Source: Tethya wilhelma (lineage: Eukaryota > Porifera > Demospongiae > Tethyida > Tethyidae). From it: DNA of 64,000 bases. Where the stretch lies: positions 7,406,179-7,470,178 of the forward strand of contig CAXIPT010000001.1 in NCBI GenBank assembly GCA_964030475.1, read 5' to 3'. Under the pieces are notes generated by a model that saw only the letters and a program-made list of their open reading frames with translations, was not told where the DNA came from and did no database searches. This document shows positions 1 to 10,347 of this stretch, piece after piece. Both the position numbers and the translations under genes were made by a program. Within the stretch, counting starts at the first letter, position 1. Each line of letters begins with the position of its first letter.

Positions 1-280
1 ATCCCACAACAGTACTGTTGAAGTCTTTATTGTAAGAGATACAGTAGCCCACAGGAATGGCCACTGTCAAGTTTTTATTAATGCACTTCAAACTATTATA
101 CCCGAGTCCATCTTCTTTAAATCTACACTGACAGCTGTTGTCACTGCCAAATGTGGTCCATGGAGGACAACTTGTATTAGTCACTGAGTGTTGTAGAGGA
201 TACTCTTTGTCACTGTAAGAACTCACTAGTTTTGTCACAAAGATTACTATGAGAAACACCGTAATGATGTTTTGTAGCAT
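1..280 (-). CDS. Clade A multi-TM receptor-like protein, N-terminal part, leaves the window
   Basis: The open frame begins at ATG 280-278 and runs off the left edge, so only about 93 N-terminal residues are visible. They comprise a hydrophobic signal peptide and the start of the Cys-rich ectodomain, with the family landmark CPPWTT followed by SDNSCQC and then NLTVAIPV and YCISYNKDF. The copy at 1197-3062 starts 27 nt further upstream at ATGAAG. Here that codon reads ATAAAG, so the next in-frame ATG is taken as the start. It is the closest relative of the copy at 1197-3062 and shares its upstream flank. Whether the rest of the gene is intact cannot be seen. Confidence 0.75.
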   Translation of the reverse strand, partial: MLQNIITVFLIVIFVTKLVSSYSDKEYPLQHSVTNTSCPPWTTFGSDNSCQCRFKEDGLGYNSLKCINKNLTVAIPVGYCISYNKDFNSTVVG

Positions 281-412
281 TATTGCCTTTATGTACTGGT
301 TACCAGCAGTTTTGTTTAACTTTTGCACTTAACTATTTATTCTGGAACCATTCACTCGATTAATCCTTATAAATTGTTGTTATGTTAATCACCACAGTTG
401 ATCCATTTACAC

Positions 413-453
413 ATTCATGTTGTATGCCATGTTTGATGGCATACAACATGAAT
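413..453. repeat. Perfect 18-bp stem hairpin
   Basis: Bases 413-430 are the exact reverse complement of 436-453, with a 5-nt loop. The homologous place upstream of the next copy (about 3173-3215) keeps the left arm but has lost the right arm. The palindrome is thus either newly made here or decayed there. Confidence 0.7.
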
Positions 454-623
454 AGTAAATGGTTAAACAGGGGATTTATGGTTGACCTAGTTATCCTCAA
501 TAACGTCCCCTATACTAAAATAACAATAATAGTAAAAGTATCAGGTGTATAGAGGTATGTTTACTGTTAATTTAGTCTCCCCCTAATGTTGTATTTAGAC
601 TTTGTGGTTACTCGAGTCCTTGC

Positions 624-624
624 A

Positions 625-657
<33 letters not shown>
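624..657. repeat. (CA)n microsatellite
   Basis: An uninterrupted CA dinucleotide run. A homologous run sits at about 3368-3397 in the duplicated flank. Confidence 0.95.
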
Positions 658-658
<1 letters not shown>

Positions 659-1196
659 ATAGTCTCCTCTGATAGGAGACATTGGGCACAGAAGTCTGAA
701 TACCTAGACTGCTATTCAAAATGTGGTGTTCCTCACTCACTTTCAGTCTTGTGACATTATTCATTCAAAAATCTGTATGTATGCAGTTGTTGGGCCTGTT
801 CCTACTCTCTAATTTTAACTTGATGATACAAACAATTTTAGCCTTTCCCCAAGCCAATAGAGCCTCTTCCATGCTCTCCCTGATGGTAGCTCTTGTTGAT
901 GATTCCTACACATGGGTTGAGTTATCTATGCTCTAGCTAGCTATAAACATCTGTGGGCAGAGAATTTACATTGCATATGTGCACTTTTATTTTCATTGTT
1001 TGCTCAATTGTTTGTGTTTTTTTTTATCGTCCATTTCTCAAGCTGTGTGTTTATCAAATATGAAACACACCATCACATTTTAAAGCAGCATTAATTGACA
1101 TAGTATTACTAAGCAGATCTTAATGTAATGCCATGATTGGACTTCTGTTTAAAAAACAAAACAAAGCAAATATATATATAAAAACAAAACAATAGC

Positions 1197-3062
1197 TCAG
1201 CTAAAAGTTTTAATTGTATTACTCTGACATGCTTGGTAGTTTGAAACGGCCTCCATGTCAACCAGGGGTGGATACTCCTCACTGTGCTCCAATCGATGAG
1301 GACGAGGTCCTTCACTGGTGTCAGGAGAGCTCTGTCGTTGGTCTTTGTACCATTTTATCATTGTTTCAGATATCTTTGAAAAGAGAGCAGCCATCTTTCT
1401 TCGTGGTGTAGTGATGTAGACTAGTACACATGTTCCATATAAGGCAGGCAATGTAAATAGGATTCCATAGAACACATTCCAAACTATACCTTCCACATTG
1501 TAATCTGTGGCACTATAGACCTCCTGAAATACGTGGCAAGGAAGCTCATAGGCTGCTAGAGTGAGAATTAGAAAGAATAAGATGTCAATGGTGTTGAACA
1601 ATGGAACTCGATATGGTTTGCCAATTGTTAAAATCAAAATAGCGGTGGCAGTCACAATTCCAGCATATGAGAAATAAAGGAAACCATTGGTCACAGAGTA
1701 AAGCAGGAGATTAGCAATCCTAAACAAGAGATAGATTGCTGGAAAGATTCTGCGATCTTGAGGCTTTATTTTAAACGGAGCATGAATGATGTCCATGAAA
1801 GTGTTTAGAAACAGACTGTTTATCTTGCAGTAGTTGAGGCACTTGTGGAAACATCGACAAGGATAGAGGCACAACAAGAGAAGAGGAAGAAAATTGAACA
1901 CTGATATCATAAACAGAGCTAGAATAGCATAAGGAAAGTGTTCTTCTCCAAAGTATTCAACTGTTCCATCTACTCTGAGATAGAGCTGGGGTAGAGCAGA
2001 ACCATTCATGTCATAGAGTGTCACAGGGGTGAGCAAGTCTAAAGATGTGACTAGAATCTTGACATAAGAAAGGAGGATAAATGTGGCAAAGGCTTCAATG
2101 AGAGAAGTTTTGATATTCCACTCTCTACGAATGCAACTAAAGCATCTGTAAAATGGTCTCCATAGTGACACCACTCTAGGATAGCGATAGTGCAAACTGG
2201 CAAAGATGTATGTGACAATAACCAGCAATAGTGGATACACAGCAACTGCATAGTCCAGTGTTAGAACATGAATTTTGGTAATATCTGGGTGTAGACAAAA
2301 TGGTCTGTACAAAGAACGAAAGAAATCTAGATTTGACACTCCATAAAATGAGATAAGGACACTTTTGACAATACTGAATTTGTATCATCGAAATCTACTG
2401 ACTGCTACTAACCGCAAAACTATTGGAGAGTCTATCATTTGACTTGTAATAACAAAACCATTCATCAACCCAGAAGTTGCTGATATTCTGAAGACAATGA
2501 CTACAACATAGAAGACTGTCAGTGGGAGATAGGCAACAGCAATGTACTTTATCCAGTTGTACTTGTAGTCTGTACAGTTGACACAAGCCAAGCTGTAAGA
2601 GTAGACAGGAGGAGCAAATCCATCTTTACACCTACCACAGAGCTGTCCTGTGCGATTCATCTGGAGGTGTTTGCAAAAATCATCATTCAGTTGTGAAACA
2701 TTGTTACTTGAAGACTTGTAGTGGTATTCAAATGCTGTATTATTTTTAATATTGTGGCTTAATATACAGTATCCCACAACAGTACTGTTGAAGTCTTTAT
2801 TGTAAGAGATACAGTAGCTCACAGGAATGGCCACTGTCAAGTTTTTATTGATGCACTTCAAAATATTATACCCGAGTCCATCTTCTTTAAATCTACACTG
2901 ACAGCTGTTGTCACTACCAACTGTGGTCCATGGAGGACAACTTGTATTAGTCACTGAGTGTTGTAGAGGATACTCATCGTCACTGTTAGAACTCACTAGT
3001 TTTGTCACAGAGATTACTATGAAAAACACTGCAATGATGTTTTGTAGCATTATTGCCTTCAT
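1197..3062 (-). pseudogene. Clade A multi-TM receptor-like gene with one in-frame stop
   Basis: The frame starts at ATG 3062 and reads in one phase to the stop at 1197, interrupted only by TGA at 2387-2385. The intact paralogue at 7285-9144 has TGG (Trp) there, in the context KLRWSELN. Before the stop lie the signal peptide, the Cys-rich ectodomain (CPPWTT, LCGRCKDGFAPPVYS, ACVNCT) and the first membrane segments. After it come the conserved NLDFFRSLYRPFC, LWRPFYRCF, YPCRCFHKCLNY and the clade A tail with EYPPLVDM. No other lesion is visible, so this may be a very young pseudogene, a null allele, a base error or a read-through candidate. The gene lies within or beside PRKDC introns in antisense orientation. 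Confidence 0.85.
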
Positions 3063-4283
3063 GTACCAGCAGTTTTGTTTAACTTTTGCACTTAACTATT
3101 TACTCAGGAACTATTCACTCGATTAATCCTTATGAATTGTTGTTATGTTAATCACCACAGTTCAATTATGCATTCATGTTGTATGCCATGTTTTAGGTAT
3201 TGTAGACATTTATAGTAAATGGTAAATCATGGGATTTATAGTTGACCTAGTTATCCTCAATAACGTCCCCTATACTAAGAGTATTAGGTGTGTAGAGGTA
3301 TGTTTACTGTTAATTTGGTGTCCCCCTAATATTGTATTTAGACTTTGTGGTTACATGAGCCCTTGCACTCACACACACACACACACACACACACACCATT
3401 GTCTCCTCTGATAGGAGACATTGGGCACAGAAGTCTAAATATCTACTCATGTACATTAAGGATTGGGAATAACGCACACACGCGCAATGCATGCGCTTAA
3501 TGAGGAATGTTTATGCAAATTTCAACGTGAACGTCACGTGTGCAAGTTAGAGCCCGTACTTCGCCCACTTATTTAGAGCCAAATTACTAAACGCTAAAAG
3601 CAGTGATGTTGCTTCACGGTTTAGCTAGGTTTTTTGTGCTCAAAGTTTACCTTTTGGATACCTAACAAATATATTTCGAGGAGGTAAGTAAACCGTTGTG
3701 TTGTAGATAGATATAGCTGGTAAACGTTCTTGTGGTTATTTGTTTTTAGTACATTTTATGGAATAAATTCTTACATAAGAATGGTAGCCTTTTCTCTTCC
3801 TGATAATTTAGAGTAACCAAGTAGGGATTACTTTCTAACAAGTTAAACTTACTTAATTCTTGGATCTTCATCACCGCTTTTTACAAAATGTACCCGTGAA
3901 CAGCTTTTGTTTACGTGTACCACGTGGCTACTAATTAATTAGTGGGCATGGTTTTTAATGATTTCCAGCTTCCCTATACAATGGTCTACCCAATTAATAC
4001 AATTGTTTGTGCATTGCAGCCAGGAGTTTTCTCAGGGAGGAAGTTGAAAGTTGACCCTTTTTATGCTACAGACCAGCTGTCCCAGTCCTTAAGTCACTTG
4101 AGTAGGTTTCTATTCAAAATAGTGGATTCCTACGCATGGGTTGAGTTAACTATGATCTAGCTAGCTATAAACATCTGTGAGCAGAGAATTTACATTGCAT
4201 ACATGTACTTCTATTTTCATTGTTTGCTCAATTATTGTTTGTAGTTTTTTTATCGTTTATTTCTTAAACACCCACATCCACAG
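3063..4283. other. Non-coding flank/PRKDC intron
   Basis: The stretch contains a CA microsatellite (about 3368-3397), the duplicated upstream flank of clade A genes, and the duplicated segment at about 4130-4265 that abuts the PRKDC exon. A good splice-donor-like GGTAAGTAA lies at about 3682 but no coding exon could be tied to it. A translated stretch at about 4020-4110 is open but does not join in phase to the next exon, so it is not called. Confidence 0.5.
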
Positions 4284-5152
4284 ATGTTGAATGCCCTGGT
4301 GGTGTCTGGCAGTGTGATGTTACTGGAGGTACTGATTGGCATCATGTGTCGTGAGCAGAGACATGTGCACGAGGAGCAGATCCAACTCAGTCTTGTCAAG
4401 TTCATCACAGAGTAAGCAAGAGTACTTGATTGGTACAACAGTTGCTTTTCACAGAGATTTACAATAGAGAAATGACCTGTAGACTCTTCTCGGGGAACCC
4501 CCCTACCTAAATTCCATGTACATAAAATTTGGACTTACAAATCCATTTTTATCTCTCTCTCTTGTAGTGTGCACCTAACTGCCAGTAATGCAGCAGCTGC
4601 TATTGATGTTGGTTATCGCGTCTTCACTAATGAGCAGGGTTATCCCCCTGAAGCTAGAAGAGCAGCATGTGAGCGTGTTTGTGTCCCCTTGCTTCAAGTA
4701 TGCAGTGAAGTGGCTCTAAGGGAGTTCTTCCTGAACCATGTTGGAGAGATCATGGCCACCATCGAAGAGAACCTGTCCAAGGTAAACTGGATTTCCAGGA
4801 GTAAACTTTGTCTTCAATTCATAAACTACTTGTGCATGTTAAGTATAGTAGCAGCTACATGTAGCAAAACAAACAATAATATTGCTTTAAGTACTTCTAG
4901 TTGTTCAGTGGACGTACTGAGGAAGACTCACAATGCTCTCTGTAAGAGGATTCATGTGGTCTATGTGTTCTCTACTTCACAGACAGCAGTTGAGTCTCAT
5001 TTGGTCTCTAAGCTGTGCTGCTTCCAGCTGATGGAGGTCCTCTACAGCCGACTGCCTGCAGGAGCTCTGAGTAGTCCTGAGAGCAAGATAAACACAGCTT
5101 ACTGCAAGGGAGTGGCAAAGACAGGCAAAGAGATGACACAAGCTGTCACAAA
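4284..5152 (+). CDS. PRKDC: DNA-PK catalytic subunit, exon block 1 (HEAT-repeat region)
   Basis: Three exons splice in consistent phase: 4284-4411, 4568-4781 and 4983-5152, each bounded by AG and GT. The translation follows the middle of vertebrate DNA-PKcs, just before the PQR phosphorylation cluster. Recognisable blocks are MCREQRHVHEEQIQ, ACERVCVPLLQVC, ALREFF and then VLYSRLPAG followed by ESKIN and GKEMTQAVTK. DNA-PKcs is the nuclear kinase recruited by Ku to DNA double-strand ends in non-homologous end joining, and this part belongs to its alpha-solenoid cradle. The gene enters from the left; earlier exons are not visible. The next exon is only found after 12201, across an intron holding two antisense receptor-family genes. 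Confidence 0.88.
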
Positions 5153-5188
5153 GTAAGAATGACTACTAGGTGCTCAGTCTGGTCTAGG

Positions 5189-5234
<46 letters not shown>

Positions 5235-5826
5235 ATGTGTGTGTGTGTGTGTGTGTTGAAAGTTACTAGGCCCAACAGTAGTAGTTCAAGTGGCATTTTA
5301 TGATTTTTGTATTACAATTGGGAAGAGTACAGTACTACACATTAGAGAGAGAGTACTCTAGTCCATTGTTTACTTGGTGACATGTGATTCCTTTGAAAAT
5401 AAGTCACAGTGTAAACTTCCAACAAAATTAGTTATTGTATATCTCCTAGGAGACAGAGGTACCTGTATTCTCACATACAGAAAGCCTTACAAGTACTGTA
5501 CTCTGTTTGAGTATACTGTTTGTACAGTTCAGCTATTCATTAAAAGTGATATACAATAAGTCAGTTATAGCATGGGCCCAGTGCTGTATTGGCCCAGGGT
5601 GGGCCAATACAGCACAGAGACCCATGCTATAACTATAACTTGCAGCTCTTCAAGTGGTCAGCTGGCCACTTCTAATTTGTTGATAATTTAAAGCAATTTC
5701 ACTACTTTTTTAAAAAGTCAAAGATCCAGTGCAATAAAATAAAACACAGTATTCATGATGCAAGGTGCAAAGACAGGCATATGTATATATATATATATAT
5801 ATATATAAGTCATGAGTCATGAGTGG
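5153..5826. other. PRKDC intron with microsatellites and a hairpin
   Basis: No coding sequence is supported. It holds a GT/TG run at about 5190-5255, a long hairpin at 5564-5633 and a TA run at about 5777-5808 immediately before the n at 5827. The low-complexity TA run next to the n is a plausible cause of the contig break. Confidence 0.6.
5564..5633. repeat. About 30-bp stem imperfect hairpin
   Basis: The left arm contains TATAGCATGGGCC and GTGCTGTATTGGCCCA. The right arm is its near-exact reverse complement, with a 3-nt centre. It lies in a PRKDC intron and resembles a miniature foldback element. Confidence 0.7.
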
Positions 5827-5827
5827 N

Positions 5828-6370
5828 AGCAATGTACTTTATCCAGTTGTACTTGTAGTCTGTACAGTTGACACAAGCCAAGCTGTAAGAGTAGACAGGA
5901 GGAGCAAATCCATCTTTACACCTACCACAGAGCTGTCCTGTGCGATTGAATTTGAGTTTTCTGCAAAATTCATCATTAAAATTAGAAGCATTTTTATTAG
6001 TGGTAGAAAATTCATATTTGTATTCATATACAGAGTGATTATTTATATTATGGCTCAATATATAGTATCCCACAACAGTTGTGTTGAAGAGTTCATTGTA
6101 AGAGATACAGTAGCTCAAGGGAATGGCCACTGTTAAATTGTCATTGACACACTTCACAATAGTATCATCTTCCTCAGTTTTAAGCCTACATTGACAGCTG
6201 TTGTCACTACCAACTGTGGTCCATGGAGGACAACTTGCATCAGTCACTGACAGTTGTAGAGAATGCTCATTGTGGTCGTATGAACTCACTAGATCACTCA
6301 CACAAGCTACTGTAAACATCACTACAACCACAATACTGTTTCTTGTGATTATTTGTTCCACAATAGTCAT
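5828..6370 (-). CDS. Clade A multi-TM receptor-like gene, N-terminal part, cut at an n
   Basis: It starts at ATG 6370 and encodes about 180 residues: a hydrophobic signal peptide, the CPPWTT and SDNSCQC motifs, several N-glycosylation sequons, and FNRTGQLCGRCKDGFAPP followed by ACVNCT. It stops in the first membrane segment, exactly at the n at 5827. The other side of the n is unrelated TA-rich sequence, so the C-terminal two thirds are missing from the assembly rather than mutated. The N-terminal leader differs from the other copies, making this the most diverged clade A member here. Confidence 0.8.
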
Positions 6371-7284
6371 TCTGCTTGAAAAGAAATAGTGATTGACTTT
6401 AGTGAACAGTTTACTGTACAGTGATCAATATTACTATCCAAATGAAGTTAGTTTTGTGTGCTAGTTACACACTATGGTATTCTTTACTTTTCAGTACATC
6501 TAGCAATGATTAACAAGTGGCATTTATCGAATATTACATTCAGTATGTCCATGTATACCATCTATGGAGAATTTCAGATATAGCTACTAGGATGCACATT
6601 AACCTAGCCGTTAATTTGGAGGTATTAGATTTCTATAGTTATTATTATTACATATATAGGAGTTGTTTTGACTGACTGATGAAGCCCCCCTTCTATCAGT
6701 GGGTGTTAATTATGGTGTATGGTTTCATGGTCCCCCACACAGTCACCTTATATAGTGTGGCATGTGGTGAGTGAGACTGGACCACAAGACTCAACATATA
6801 CCTACCTATATTGCTGACTGGCTGGTCTACTCAGCATATTTACTATGCACGTTCAAAGCATGGGTGGGGTGAGCCTGAGCATAGTTTGGGTATGCTATAT
6901 ATTAAAGTGTGAATCTCAATCTGTTTGAACAAGTATATGTATTGTAAATATGGTAGTGAGGTACTGAGTTGAGTCTAGTGTATGGTCTTGTGTTGTTTTA
7001 ATCACTGCTCTCTGATTGGGATTCGTTGAAACCTTCTCAACTTCTAACAGATTACTTCTATCTGGTCCTGTCCATTTCCATCAATGGGAAAAGAGTTAAT
7101 ATTGAGCACTGCGCATGTACCCTGCAAATATTGCCCAATAGTGCTTCTCAGTGGACAGTAACAAAAATCTGTATAGACCTCATAATTATTAGTAACCAAT
7201 GTGAATTTAGTAAATTACATTGTTACACACTTCCAAAGAAATTTCCCCGGAAAACTTGTAAACAGTAATATTATACTAACCATC
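6371..7284. other. Spacer between two antisense receptor-family copies
   Basis: No coding region, RNA gene or clear repeat boundary is supported. The stretch at about 6700-6800 resembles sequence at about 10670-10730 (CCACAAGAC and GGTTTCATG blocks), consistent with a shared flank. Confidence 0.4.
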
Positions 7285-9144
7285 TTAGCTGAAGTTACTG
7301 ATAGTGATGTTCTGACATGCTTGGTAGTTTGAAACGGCCTCCATGTCAACCAGGGGTGGATACTCCTCACTGTGCTCCAATCGATGAGGACGAGGTCCTT
7401 CACTGGTGTCAGGAGAGCTCTCAGAGCTTCCTATTTTGCTCTTGAACCATTTTATTATTACACTCTCAGATATCATTGAGAAGAAAGAACAAATTTTTCT
7501 TCGTGGTATAATATTATAAACTAATACACATATTCCATATATAGCTGGCAATGTGAATAAGACTCCATAGAATACATACCAAATTGTACTCTTCACATTG
7601 TAATCATTGGCACTGTAAATCTTCTGAAATACGTAGCACGGAAACTCGTAAGCTATTAGTGTGAGAAACAGAAAGAATGTAGTGTCAATGGTGTTAAACA
7701 GTTGAACTCGGTATGGTCTTCCAACAGTTATAATAAAGACAGCAGTGATGGTCACAATTCCAGCATAGGAGAAGTACAAGAAACCATTGGTCACAGAGTA
7801 AAGCAGGAGATTAGCGATCCTAAACAAGAGATAGATTGCAGGAAAGATTCTGCGATCTTGAGGCTGAATTTTAAATGGAGCATGAATGATGTCCATGAAA
7901 GTGTTTAGAAAAAGACTGTTTATCTTGAAGTAGTTGAGGCACTTGTGGAAACATCGACAAGGATGGAGACAAAACAAGAGAAGAGGAAGAAAATTGAACA
8001 CTAAAATCATAAACAGAGCTAGAATAGCATAAGGAAGATGTGTAGATCCAAAGTATTCAACTGTTCCATCTACTCTGAGATAGAGCTGGGGTAGAGCAGA
8101 ACCATTCATGTCATAGAGTGTCACAGGGGTGAGCAAGTCTAAAGAAGTGACTAGAATCTTGACATAAGAAAGGAGAATAAATGTGGCAAAGGCTTCAATG
8201 AGAGAGTTTTTGATATTCCACTCTCTACGGATGCAACTAAAGCATCTGTAAAATGGTCTCCATAGTGACACCACTCTAGGATAGCGATAGTGCAAACTGG
8301 CAAAGATGTATGTGACTATAACCAGCAATAGTGGATACACAGCGACTACATAGTCCAGTGTTAGAACCTGGATGTGAGTAACATCAGGATGTAGGCAAAA
8401 TGGTCTGTACAATGAACGAAAGAAATCAAGATTTGATACTCCATAAAATGAGGTTAGAGCTTTTGCAAGAATATTTAATTCAGACCATCTTAATTTAGAG
8501 ACTGCAACTAACTGTAAAACTATTGGAGAGGAAATCATTTGACTTGTCAACACAAAACCATTCATCAAGCCAGAAGTTGCTGATATTCTGAAGACAATGA
8601 CTACAACATAGAAGACTGTGAGTGGGAGATAGGCAACAGCAATGTACTTTATCCAGTTGTACTTGTAGTGTGTACAGTTGACACAAGCCAAGCTGTAAGA
8701 GTAGACAGGAGGAGCAAATCCATCTTTACACCTACCACAGAGCTGTCCTGTACGATTCATCTTGAGGTGTTTGCAAAAATCATCATTCAGTTGTGTAGTA
8801 TTGCTGTTAGCAGTGGAGAATTTGTAGTGTAATCCAAATGCAGTATTATCATCATAGCTCTTGCTTAATAGACAATATCCGACCACAGTTGTGTTGAAGT
8901 GTTCATTGTAAGATATACAGTAGCTCAAGGGAATGGCCACTGTCAAGTTGTCATTGACACACTTCACCACAGTATCTTCTTCTCCATTGAATCTACATTG
9001 ACAGCTGTTGTCACTGCCAACTGTGGTCCATGGAGGACAACTTGCATTAGTCACTGAGTGTTGTAGAGAATGCTCATAAGAACTCACTATCTTACTTACA
9101 GAAACCACTATAAAGAATTCTATAATGTTACTATTTAGCATCAT
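7285..9144 (-). CDS. Clade A multi-TM receptor-like protein, intact (619 aa)
   Basis: A single uninterrupted frame. Residues 1-22 form a signal peptide. Residues 23-163 are a Cys-rich, N-glycosylation-rich ectodomain (CPPWTT; SDNSCQC; MNRTGQLCGRCKDGFAPP; ACVNCT). Hydrophobic spans at about 166-187, 262-285, 316-337, 370-393, 437-475, 485-503 and 521-545 suggest about eight membrane segments. Conserved loop motifs are SLWRPFYRCF, REWNIK, FATFILLSYVKIL, DGTVEYFG and CLHPCRCFHKCLNY. The cytoplasmic tail (about 550-619) carries SSPDTSEGPRP and EEYPPLV, which contains a YxxL-type sorting motif. I recognise the family only as an expanded sponge multi-TM family. Receptor function is inferred from topology and no ligand or signalling partner can be named. 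The gene is intronless and lies antisense inside a PRKDC intron. Confidence 0.85.
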   Translation of the reverse strand: MMLNSNIIEFFIVVSVSKIVSSYEHSLQHSVTNASCPPWTTVGSDNSCQCRFNGEEDTVVKCVNDNLTVAIPLSYCISYNEHFNTTVVGYCLLSKSYDDNTAFGLHYKFSTANSNTTQLNDDFCKHLKMNRTGQLCGRCKDGFAPPVYSYSLACVNCTHYKYNWIKYIAVAYLPLTVFYVVVIVFRISATSGLMNGFVLTSQMISSPIVLQLVAVSKLRWSELNILAKALTSFYGVSNLDFFRSLYRPFCLHPDVTHIQVLTLDYVVAVYPLLLVIVTYIFASLHYRYPRVVSLWRPFYRCFSCIRREWNIKNSLIEAFATFILLSYVKILVTSLDLLTPVTLYDMNGSALPQLYLRVDGTVEYFGSTHLPYAILALFMILVFNFLPLLLFCLHPCRCFHKCLNYFKINSLFLNTFMDIIHAPFKIQPQDRRIFPAIYLLFRIANLLLYSVTNGFLYFSYAGIVTITAVFIITVGRPYRVQLFNTIDTTFFLFLTLIAYEFPCYVFQKIYSANDYNVKSTIWYVFYGVLFTLPAIYGICVLVYNIIPRRKICSFFSMISESVIIKWFKSKIGSSESSPDTSEGPRPHRLEHSEEYPPLVDMEAVSNYQACQNITISNFS

Positions 9145-9667
9145 TGCTTCAATATTTCAATACACCTGAGTTAATAAATATGCCTGCCACACTTTTGCAC
9201 TGGAATGGTTTTACTTGATGTGAACCTAATAGAATATGATATCACATAGCATCTGTAATTACTATGCTCTGTTCACTGATTTGATTTTAATTCTTTTTAT
9301 TGTACTCCAAATAGAATTCCTTAATTGTGAAATACCTTTAGCAATTATGGTACTGACTTCCACTGGACTAATTAACTATTTGCAAGGTATTATTTTGCTT
9401 GGTATAAGTGGTGTATAGTGTAAGTATAACTGAAACAGCTGTGTGTTCAAATATGGAACACACCATATATATTATTATCAAAATTTTAATAGCATTGACA
9501 TTCTTTAGGCAGGACAACATAATTCCCATGTACAAATTTCCTCTGGGCAAAAATTCCAACAAATTTAGTGTCACATACGTATGCCCTCTTTCTTGCCTCA
9601 TCTTGTGGGAGTGTGTTTGGTATTAAATTTGGTTTCATTTCATTAATAGTTCCTTTACCTTAGACCA
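9145..9667. other. Upstream flank of the intact clade A gene
   Basis: No coding region is supported. This is the promoter-side flank of the minus-strand gene starting at 9144. It is AT-rich and no clear TATA box could be assigned. Confidence 0.4.
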
Positions 9668-10347
9668 CTCTGGCAAGTTAAGGACCGGCTCCCTAATTAA
9701 GGTAAAAAATTATTCGAACTAAGAATATCTTTATCATTTATTATGCTATTACCATGGTAACGTATATGAATGATGCTCCGAACATCCTTAATGATTTGCC
9801 CTGGTTACCAGAGTCACATGACCAATCTTATTATGAATATTCATGAAAATATCTTCAATTAAAATTCCGGAAATGATATGCAGTTGCCATGGCAACCAAA
9901 ATTTTATGTGAAATCTTGTGTTATAGTACTATATTTTTATTCATTGATATCATGTTGCCATGGAGAGATATGCAGCACTTTCCATTTAATGCACACCAAA
10001 ATTTCAATACTGACGTGTCCTACTTCTTCAAGCTGTAGCTCTCTATGGCAACATGATATCCCAGATATTAATGAATAAAAATATAGTACTATGACCCAGA
10101 TTCAGTGAAAAATTTTTGGTTGCCATGGCAACTGCATATCATTTCCGGGATTTTAATTGAAGTTATTTTCATGAATATTTATAATGAGATTGGTCATGTG
10201 ACTTTGGTAACCAGGGCAAATCATTAAGGATGTTCAGAGCATCATTCACATGCGTTACCATGGTGAGAGCATGTTAAATGGTAAAGATATTCTTAGTTCG
10301 AATAATTTTTTTCCTTAATTAGGGAGCCGGTCCTTAACTTGCCAGAG
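9668..10347. mobile_element. Long foldback (palindromic) transposable element, about 680 bp
   Basis: The two halves are reverse complements almost end to end. The outer CTCTGGCAAGTTAAGGACC at 9668 pairs with the sequence ending at 10347. Internal blocks pair in order: AATTATTCGAACTAAGAATA, TTACCATGGTAACG, TGGTTACC, ATATTTTTATTCATTGATATCATGTTGCCAT-like arms around 9930 and 10050. The centre is near 10005. No coding capacity is seen, so this is a non-autonomous foldback/MITE-like insertion. It separates the clade A gene from its duplicated upstream flank at about 10490. Confidence 0.8.

Larger units (their letters stand above)
281..1196. other. Upstream flank of the clade A copy and duplicated piece of PRKDC intron
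   Basis: No coding region is supported here. The stretch holds an 18-bp perfect hairpin (413-453) and a CA microsatellite (about 624-657). The segment at about 540-720 recurs upstream of the next two clade A genes (about 3300-3450 and 10490-10610). The segment at about 890-1050 recurs at about 4130-4265, directly in front of a PRKDC exon. It is therefore a duplicated flank rather than unique spacer. Confidence 0.6.

Noticed and set aside
624..657. CRISPR or other regularly spaced array among the many short repeats
   Set aside because: Repeats are microsatellites, MITEs and tandem duplications in a eukaryotic genome; no spacer structure exists.
1214..1411. Plus-strand frames over the tails of clade A genes (also 7215-7403)
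   Set aside because: Shadow frames opposite the conserved receptor tail coding sequence.
4018..4119. Possible extra PRKDC exon (open stretch after GCAG with PGVFSGRKLK)
   Set aside because: It does not join in phase to the exon at 4284 and does not resemble the expected vertebrate segment; left uncalled.
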